The notes under the pieces: generated by a model
What the model saw: only the letters and a program-made list of their open reading frames with translations
Told to the model about the DNA's origin: nothing
The model's database searches: none
Source of the DNA: Misgurnus anguillicaudatus
Taxonomy: Eukaryota > Chordata > Actinopteri > Cypriniformes > Cobitidae
Assembly: GCF_027580225.2 (NCBI RefSeq)
Contig: NC_073341.2
Coordinates: 9,892,001 to 9,956,000, forward strand
Direction of reading: 5' to 3'
DNA length: 64,000 nt
Made by a program: the position numbers and the translations under genes
Shown here: piece after piece, positions 1 through 9,900 of the stretch
Layout: every line of letters begins with the position of its first letter
How positions within the stretch are numbered: position 1 is the first letter of the stretch

Positions 1-97
1 TCAACCAACCCGACCGACCACGACCCGAATATCATTAAAAATATTTTTTGATGACTCGTAACAGCAGGCTCATTTTGGATCAACCCGCGCATCACTG
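1..97 (-). mobile_element. End of a hAT-like miniature element
   Basis: Read on the minus strand, the terminus cagtgatgcgcgggtt matches the start of the element at 63349-63706. Only this end is in the window. Confidence 0.5.
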
Positions 98-216
98 TTC
101 TCCACTACAAAGATGCTTTTATGAACAAAAAGGTTCTTCAGATGGCAAAGGTTTTCTATGGAACCAATCTGCCAAAAACTGATCTTCTATCAATGGCATT
201 GTGGAGCATTTTTATT

Positions 217-707
217 TTAAAGTCCCCCTGCACTCGACCTTAAAAACTTATCTTAGAGCATAAAACAGCATATGTATACGTTTTATTCTGTGATAATAAT
301 TTCATCTCGCCTAAAACTTGTGTACATCTATACCCCTGCCTCATTAGTATACGTGGATCTATGAATATGCAAATTAGTCCCAGCCTCCAGTTGCACATTA
401 ATGCAACACGGATTTGTTTAGTGCTGATGTTAACAGGGTAGAACATTCATTTACATTTATGTATTTGGTAGATGTTTTTATCCTAAGCAACTTTATCAAT
501 GTGTGTTTCCCGGGTTTAAACCCATGACCTTTTGCTCTACTAATGCAATACTCTACTACTGAGCTACACAAGCGCACTGCAAGTGCTCGCGTCGCAGAAG
601 TAGCTATCATTTCATTATAATTTTTTTTATCTTAAAGCATAATAAAAACACCACATAGACATAAAAACAACAATAAAAACTTGATTTTCACCACAGGGGG
701 ACTTTAA
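217..707. mobile_element. TTAA-flanked miniature transposon holding a SINE
   Basis: The ends are inverted: ttaaagtccccctg at 217 and cagggggactttaa ending at 707. TTAA on both sides suggests a TTAA target duplication. A SINE (447-576) is inserted inside. A further copy of one end is at about 41340-41353. Confidence 0.6.
447..576 (-). mobile_element. tRNA-derived SINE
   Basis: On the minus strand there is a tRNA-like A box (tagctcagtagtagag), a B box (gggtttaaaccc) and a tail ending cataaatgtaaatg, the layout of cyprinid tRNA-derived SINEs (DANA/HE1-like class). It would not fold as a working tRNA. Confidence 0.7.
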
Positions 708-779
708 CGAGTATAGTTTTACCTACATCAAACAATACTTTTCGATGTATATTGTAGAAGTATAATTCTCTTTTGACAG

Positions 780-910
780 GAAGCTGTATTTTGCCCAGCA
801 CACGATCAGCCCGTATGCCAGTCGAGTGTGTGAGGGACCACCGGGCTGTGTGTTCAGCTCAGGTCCTGATGGACCCACTCAGGGCAGTTTCTATGCTCCA
901 CTGCCTGCAG
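780..910 (+). CDS. disp3: disp3 exon a (luminal loop)
   Basis: The acceptor is ttttgacag and the donor is gtacac. The exon starts with the last base of a split codon, then reads KLYFAQHTISPYASRVCEG and ends FYAPLPA, leaving one base (phase 1). It is the first disp3 exon visible in the window. Confidence 0.85.
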
Positions 911-3900
911 GTACACACTAATCTGATTAACACTTATGAACATTCAAGTGGTTAAAGCTGTGCATTTATCTCGACAAATGAATATGTAAAAATTTGTTTC
1001 ACAAAGTAAAACAAAGGTAACTTTTCTATATTTCAAGGCTGACCATTCAGAGATATGTCCACAAACATCAACAATTCAATATTCAGATTTTTAACATAAT
1101 TACACTATTGTACTCTGCAGAACTGCTTTATAGTTGAAATGACACATTTTTCTCACCAGTTCTGTTCACCATTAATGTCCATCATGTACAATGTTTATTT
1201 ATAGGCTCTTATAAAGAAAGATGAAGCTGCATAATCACACTCCTGTTCTCTGCAGAGCTGATTTATAGTTCATTTGACTTTGGATCTGAATTGAGAAATC
1301 TGCTCAGTAAATGTTGATGTATAAAATATTAATCTCTGTGTTCCTAAAATGCTCATGATAAGATATTACTTTTAAAGGGCACCTATTATGCAAAATCCAC
1401 TTTTACAAGGTGTTAGGACATAAATGTGTGTTCGAGCAACCCCACAATGAAAAAATCCACCCACTCCTTTTTAAATCCCCATTAAACCGAGGCAATCTCA
1501 TTAGACATGCGGTTTTGATTCTCTTGTTAATGTGACATCAGACTGATAAAGCCCCGCCCACAGCCACTGCCTGACAGTCCTGCATTAGGCTACTATAGTT
1601 TCCACATTTCGCATTACACAAGCACTTTCTGGTTTACTCTCCTGTGTATTACTGTCAAGCTGTAATAAGTATTGTCTGTGTTGTATAAAGCGCTATATAA
1701 GTAAAGGTGACTTGACTTGATTTAGGCTCATTCTTTATAGTGTTTTGCAGAAGAAAGCAAGTCATACAGGTTTGGAATAGATTGAGGGTATAATGACAAA
1801 ATGTGACCTAGTTAGTGATTTAATTTTTATATTAAATCACAACATGATCTTACGGAAAGTCATGTTATAGTCACGAAAAATTGTATTAATTTATTTGTGT
1901 CCATGGCACGAAATTCAGCTTTTTTCGTGCCTTGAGCACGAATGTCTTTTCCGTGTCACTCACCATGAATTTCTATAAATGCGTTTTCATGTCTGTGGCA
2001 TGACTTTCTTTTTCATGTAATTTCATGTATTATCCCCCCCCCTTTTATATAAATCATTATCACCTGGAGTTGCAGTTAAGGGGGTCGCACACCGGACGCT
2101 CAGCTCAGTGCCGCGTCGAGTTGCGTCTAGGACAACTCGAAGTTATCGTAAACCGGAAGTGCGCATTAAATAGCGCGACCTTATTCAGATTGCGTATACT
2201 TCAAAATGCTAAATATACGTTAGCAGCCAATGTTAATCATGAATGATTTGGGACAAATATGATGTTATTTAATGTTAAACTATGTGAGTGGCGCTCTGTG
2301 GCGCGACAGGGATTTGAGCAACTGGGCGTGCCTGTCCGCGCCAGTGTGTGTTTACTCATAGAAAACAATGTGTTAGATTTTTTTTAAGAATGGCGCTGAG
2401 CTCCGCGTCCAGTGTGCGACCCCACTTAGAGTTGGGGTTTGGGTAAGGATGTCTAAAATGTATCAGAAAGTGATTCTAACCCTAACCCCAAGCGACAATG
2501 GTAAAAAAATAGGAAAAAAATATGAGAAAACAATACATAAAATGACATGAAAAAGAAAGTCGTACCACAAACACGCGAAACTATTTATAGAAATTTGTGC
2601 GAGTTTCACGAAAAAGACATTCGTGCTCAAGGCACGAAATAAAGTAAAATTTCGTGCCATGGACACGAATAAATTAATAAAATTTTGCGTGACTATAACA
2701 AGACTTTCCGTGAGATCAGTTTGTAAAATCACCTGTAAAGAAAATTCTGTAAAAATATAAATCTATGATATCTTTAAAGGTGCAGTGTGTAATTTTTTGA
2801 AGGATCTCTTGACAGAAATGCAAAAAATTATACAAAACTGAATTATCAGGGGTGTATAAAGACCTTTCAAAATGAACCGTTATGTGTTTATTGCCTTAGA
2901 ATGAAATGTTTTATCTACATACACAGAGGGTCCCCTTACATGGAAGCCGCCATTTTGTGCCGCCATGTTTCTACAGAAGCCCTTAACAGACAAACTTTTT
3001 TACTAAGTTGTGTCCAATGATGACATATTTGTCCGGTGGTGGCTACCGTAGCTTCTCTATGTGTTTCAAAAGCAAGACGTGACCAATGGACTGAGCCGTT
3101 GGTTGCAATTCACCACCTCACCACTAGATGCCGCTAAAATTTACACACTGCACCTTTAATATTGCCTAAGGTCATAACAAAGATTGAAATGAATGAGTGA
3201 AATGAAACTAAATTTGATTATGAGACTTAAGCGTGGATTTCAGAGAGAGATGGTCACATATTCTGTGTAGTCACAGCAATAATTAAAAAAATATATATTT
3301 GTTTACAGTGAAAGCAACAGTAAAATCTGTCAGACTCTACCGCCTGAATGTTAATTTTAAAATATGCATGCCTTTCAAAATACCCTTGAGCAATGTTTCT
3401 TGTACATTCTTATTTGGCAGATGGTTTCTTGTCTGACATTTGTCAGCAGTTCATGTCTTTCACGAGTGTTTGAAATGCATCTTATCCACTGCATCTCATC
3501 AGTCACTCAGGTTAAGGTCTCCAAGACGTTTGGGTTTAACCCTTGCAGTGGAGGTGGTTGTGGGAAACCAGCAGTGCGCCCTCTAGTGGACACTGGAGCC
3601 ATGGTGTTTGTTGTTTTCGGTATACTTGGGGTCAACCGTACTCAAGGCTCAGACAATCATGTTATTGGAGATCTGGTGAGACAAAATTAAACTATTGTTC
3701 CTGGGTACAGATATACAAATACTATAATGGTAAAAAATGTAGACTTACTGTAAAGCGCAGTGCATGGCCCAACTCCTTGGTTCTCTTTTATTTTTGTTAA
3801 AGAAAAGAAGTTAAAAGAAAAAAATCTATAAAAATTCCCAAGACTTTCGGACTCCACTGTATGTTTATTGATTTTCATTAAAGCTGAAGGTGATGGCGAC

Positions 3901-6900
3901 GATGAATTATTAATATTTCTGATAATAGACTTTCCTCTTTCTCAAAGGGCAATGTGATGTATGATCCAGACTTTGATCTCTTTAATGAAATCGGACACTT
4001 GTGCAAGCTGTGCAAAGCCATCAGTGCCAATACCAAGCTGGTGAAACCTGGTGGAGCTCAGTGTTTACCATCAGGTAATAGTCTCACATCAATTCTACCC
4101 TTGCTTCATCCTGAATGTCACTCTCTTCCCGAGCCCAACCTTTTGCCCGGTCAGCTATCCCATGGTGCAGTGGGCATGCAGGGCGGAAGAGTGCACTGGA
4201 TATCTATGGCTTTTGAATCAGTGAGTTCATAACCTCATTTCATGAATAAAATGTATAGTTTCGATCAAATAATAAATAAGTAGATCAAAATAAATCTGCC
4301 ATTATTTACTGTTCCAATGTTTCTGCTATTTAGACCACCTACAAAGGAAAGTCTTCGTTTCAGACTCACTCTGATTTCCTCCAATGGGAGAGCTTCCTGC
4401 ATAAACAGCTTGCATCAATCCCAGCTTCATCTTCCTTGAGGCGAGGGTTTCAGACCTGTCAGCACTGGAAACAGATCTTCATGGAAATCATAGGCAAGGG
4501 AACACAAATAGCAATAGCAAAATGGCTAAATGATCAATTTAAGTGCGATCAGTGATTATTATGAGTATCTGTTAATCACTGAGTCTCGAGAAATGACAAG
4601 AAGAGCGAGACTGCATTCAGATTCTCTATTTATAATACATTCAACAATGAGAAATTCCTCTTCTGTTGTATATGGCTAGGTGTGGAGAGCGCCCTCTACA
4701 GTCTGCTGCTGTCTCTTGCCATTTGCATAGCATCAGTAGCCCTCTTTACTGCTCATCCACTTCTGTTGCTGCCCATCCTGCTGAGCATTCTGGGTAAGTT
4801 TGCAAACTTGTTTTGTTAATACAGTATTGTAGCATGTTACTTCAGATGTGTTGATGTGTTTGTACAGAAACTCATAAAGATTAATTTAATAAATACATTT
4901 AATTGATTGCAGTTTCATTCCACTCATAAACAACAATTGTCTAATATTTTACACTTAAATCAAAAGAGGAAAAGTAAAAATTATGTTTGACATGAACCTA
5001 TTGCATGGTAACAAAATTTTTTATGGAATTGAAACACATTTTAAAGATGTTCAGTCTCTTAAAATCTCTCTTTTTCATTGTAATGTTGAGTAAAATTGTA
5101 TAATTAAAATTGTAAAATTTATATATCATCGTAGTATTTGTTATACAGAATTTAATTTATCTTCATTTTTAATTACAAAAACATTATTACAATATTTTTT
5201 ATACTTCAGTAAAAACATCTGTATTATGCAAATAGAAAGACATTAGAGAAATGTACACATTTTTACATGACATTCACCTTTAAATGTTTTATGAATGTTC
5301 CTTAAAATACATGAAAAGTAGTTTACCACCTAAATCTCCTGAGGATTCAGTTTTTCTTTTTGGGTAATGACATAAGGAGCCATATTTATAAAGTGTGCGT
5401 ATGCACAGATTTGACTGAAAATGTGCATACGCAAAAATCCACGGCACAGTCGAAATTAATAAAAACTGTCTTTGACGTAGAAAAGTGCTTTGCACCACGT
5501 CAGGGTCTGAGCAGACATACGCACTTTTGCTAGTCTGATTGCTGCAGGTTTTTGAAATATAAGCCATTTTTGCTGCTCGATAAGGATTTAAAGATGCAGT
5601 GTGTAAATTTTAGCGGCATCCAGTGGTGAGGTTGCGAATTGCATCCAACGGCTCAGTCCACTGCTCACCCCTTGTTTTGAAACGCATAGAGAAGCTACGG
5701 TACCCGCCACTGGAAAAAAATGTAATTGACAGAGACAACTTAATAAAAAAAGTTTGTCCGTTAAGGGCTTCTGTAGAAACATGGTGGCACAAAATACGGA
5801 CCGTGGATATTAAGTCATAACCCGCCGTTTACAAATACGACACGGACTGAGCTCGCCGGCCGCGCGCCACAGGTAACTTCCGCTTTCTCTCAGAGTTTAC
5901 CGGTATTTTGATACTGATGTGTGAATGATGTCTTACTGGTAAAAAGACGGAACGTCACTGCATGTGTGAACAGCACATTTTTGTATTTACTGGTAAATTC
6001 ATTCTGGTAAATTCATGGTAATTTACCAGAATTACTGTGTGAAAGAGGCTAGTGTCATTAATTAGGCTGAAACTGCTCAGCTGCGCACAAATTCATTTGC
6101 GATTTATAGATTTCACATCTGAAAGAAAGAGGTATGTGTGTTTCCTGTGCATACGTTCGTTTTATGAATAAAATGTACAAATTTTTAATAAATAATCGTA
6201 AGATTAAATGTAGGATGGTTCTATGTAGCATTTTATAAATGAGGCCCCAGAGCCATTTCTAGGCATAGGCGAACAAGGTGGTCACCTAGGGCCCCTCCAG
6301 CTGAGGCACCAAAGAGCACATATACATTTTGACTGCCGCTTGACTGACTTGAATAAGTGAAAAATGAGCACGGCAACAAAATTAAAGATAAACTTCTGAA
6401 TGTTGTGTGTTTAACACATAATGGACAGCCAAATATTTAATCAGCATCAGACAGAAAGTGGTATGTCTATTGTTTTTAACACATATTTTGATAATTGATA
6501 TGTTGTGTTTATCAAACAATGCACTTGTGGCAATTTGCCCTTAAGAAAATTAAGCATGATTAAACTATTTGTATACATTAAGGTTTTATTTGTAGTAAGT
6601 AACCATAAAATGTACTATGTTCTCACCATCACAACAATGGTATTTTATTTGTTGTAGAACTATGGTAATAAAGATGGTAATTAATCTGCTAAAAACATGG
6701 TTACTACAAAAATTAAACCATGGTTAATTTTCCTCATGATGATAACTGTAAATATGTCTCACAATGGATATGAAATGAGACTTGTCTTACTATACTAAAT
6801 ATATTACTTCGATTATGATGTGTAATTTAGAACTGTACATATGTTATGCACAAGAGCAGTGGTACAGTTTTTTCAGAAATATAAATTGTGTTCTTAAAGG

Positions 6901-9900
6901 GTAAAAATATAACTACACTCCCCTAAAGGATTATTAGGAACACCTGTTCAATTTCTCATGAATGTAATTATCTAATCAACCAGTCACATGGCAGTTGCTT
7001 CAATACATTTAGGGGTGTGGTCCTGGTCAAGACAATCTCCTGAACTCCAAACTGAATGTCAGAATGGGAAAGAAAGGTGGTTTAAGCAATTTTAAGCTTG
7101 GCATGCTTGTTGGAGCCAGACGGCCGGTCTGAGTATTTTAAAATCTGCTCAGTTACTGGGATTTTCACGCACAACCAGTTCTAGGGTTTACAAAGAATGG
7201 TGTGAAAAGGGAAAAACATCCAGTATGCGGCAGTCCTGTCGGCAAAAATACCTTGTTGATGCTAGAGGTCAGAGGAGAATGCGCCGACTGTTTCAAGCTG
7301 ATAGAAGAGCAACTTTGACTGAAATAACCACTCGTTACAAGCGAGGTATGCAGCAAAGCATTTGTGAAGCCACAACACGCACAACCTTGAGGCAGATGGG
7401 CTACAACAGCAGAAGACCCCACCGGGTACCACTCATCTCCACTACAAATAGGAAAAAGAGGCTACAATTTGCACGAGCTCACCAAAATTGGATAGTTGAA
7501 GACTGAAAAAATGTTGCCTGATCTGATGAGTCTCGATTTCTGTTGAGATATTCAGATGGTAGAGTCAGAATTTGGCATAAACAGAATGAGAACATGGATC
7601 CATCATGCCTTGTTACCACTGTGCAGACTGGTGGTGGTGATGGTGTAATGGTGTGCGGGATGTTTTCTTAGCACACTTTAGGCCCCTTAGTGCCAATTGG
7701 GCATCGTTTAAATGCCACAGTCTACCTGAGCATTGTTTCTGACCATGTTCATCCCTTTATGACCACCATGTCCTCATCCTCTGATGGCTACTTCCAGCAG
7801 GATAATGCTCCATGTCACAAAGCTCGAATCATTTCAAATTGGTTTCTTGAACATGTCAATGAGTTCACTGTACTAAAATGGCCCCCACAGTCACCAGATC
7901 TCAACCCAATAGAGCATCTTTGGGATGTGGTGGATCGGGAGCTTCGTGCCCTGAATGTGCATCCCACAAATCTCCATCAACTGCAAGATGCTATCCTATC
8001 AATATGGGCCAACATTTCCAAAGAATGCTTTCAGCACCTTGTTGAATCAATGCCACGTAGAATTAAGGCAGTTCTGAAGGCGAAAGGGGGTCAAACACAG
8101 TGTTAGTATGGTGTTCCTAATAATCCTTTAGGTGAGTGTATAGTACAGTAATAAATGAGTGTTGATTTGGACAAAAATAAGCTAAATTTGTCGTTCACAT
8201 TCAATGTGGCCCTTGAGTCAACAATATTTGCCTACCCCTGGTCCAACGTGTAGCACAACCGGGGCACAGCCACCCTAAAATGTGATCCTCCATTAGGCTG
8301 TAGTACTGCTCAATCTGATGTCTATATGGCATTGGATCAGATGGCTATCAGTTACAACCTGATCATTAATTACATGTAAAGTTTTCCATTTTCAGCGCTC
8401 AACACCATCATTAGATCAAAGGGTTCGAATGTCAATTTAAAAATTGGTTCAGTAAAAAGCACACACAATTCTTTTTCCTTTATAAAACTTTAATAGATAA
8501 TGAAAAACGTTGTTACATTTTTTAACTGCTATGTTGAATTTAATGTAATAAAGATTGGAGTATTACATGATTTTTACATAATTATTTAGCATTGCATGTC
8601 AAATTGATCTTGTTCAAAGGAGGTCCCAATAGGAGTTTCGCCTAGGGCATCAAAATGGCTAGAACGGCCCTGAGTGACATCAACCTGTTTCTGTCCTTTT
8701 GTTCCATTTAATTGACTCAAGTATTATGTAGTGGTTGTGAAAGCCATCGTCTTTGTTATGAAAAACCATCGCCCAATCTCATTTATATGGTAATACATGC
8801 CAAACATAAACGTAATTGAACTTGCTTTCAACAGGGAAATATCATCAGTACAAGTGATTACTCAGACTGAACGAATTCACAAATGATTCAAAATGAAAGC
8901 AGACTTAGAAAATCACCCCGCTCCTATAAGCCGAACTAAACAAGGAAATAGATTTTAAAAATGATGCAATGATCCTTAAATTTAACATCACCTCTTGATT
9001 CAATGGAATGAATTTGTTTAACCTCCCTGTCAGTTTTAAGAGCCCTAAACATTCATGCAATTTTGAATGTAACAAAAGTGTCATTATAAAGCTATGTACA
9101 TATATAGACTACATGACATAAGTGTGTATTACTGTTAATCCGTGAGCCTCTCTCAGGCTATGAAAATTGGCATTGTGTGGCTGTAAAATGAGACAAAAAT
9201 GAAGTGATGGTGCAAAACACAATAAAATATTGATATGATAAACTTTGATGTTCATGCAGATCTTTTGCCTTCAACAAGTCACACGTTGTCATTATTTTTG
9301 GTAACTACACTCTAAAAAATTATTATTTTGCATTCGGTCATAAAGAGACTACTAATTTGTAATTTAACCTACTGTATGTTGGGTTTTTAACCCATTGTTG
9401 GGTCAAATATAAGCAATTTCTAAATTTATTTAACCCAATGACTGGGTTCACCTGATGCTGAATTAAAAATAACCCAGATGTATACTGTATATGAACATAG
9501 TTAAAGTCTTTGTCTAATGTATATAATGGCAGGTATGGTTTGCCTGGTGGTGGCTGTGATGTATTGGCTTGGCTGGGAGATGGGTGCAGTAGAAGCCATC
9601 TCACTCTCTATATTGGTGGGTTCTTCAGTGGACTACTGCTTACATCTAGTGGAAGGTTATCTACTGGCTGGAGACACTGTGGCCTCAGGACTGGATCATA
9701 GTTCGGTATGATTACCATTTATCCACTTAATAAATAAAACTTAATGAGTCTATTGAGATGCTGGAGTGTTGAAATGCGTCATCTTACACATAATACACGT
9801 AATATGCAGTTTAAGAAACCACTGTAAATAATACATTCATAGTTAATCAGAAGTGTAAATAGTGTATACATAAAAGATTATTGCAGACTGTAGTCCATTG

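Larger units (their letters stand above)
6249..8672. mobile_element. Inverted-repeat element interrupted by a Tc1 copy
   Basis: The left end agccatttctaggcataggcg is inverted near the right end cgcctagggcatcaaaatgg. The Tc1-like transposon 6916-8138 lies inside. Confidence 0.5.

Noticed and set aside
447..576. Possible tRNA gene
   Set aside because: A and B boxes are present, but the sequence runs into a SINE tail and the acceptor stem does not form.
3511..3675. Alternative start of disp3 exon b at 3511
   Set aside because: The acceptor at 3509-3510 would break the phase with the previous exon; 3503 does not.
4073..4080. Potential donor caggtaat inside disp3 exon c
   Set aside because: The frame continues with DISP3-like sequence to 4220, where a proper donor keeps the phase.
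6916..8138. Active Tc1 transposon
   Set aside because: A frameshift and three in-frame stops rule out a functional transposase.
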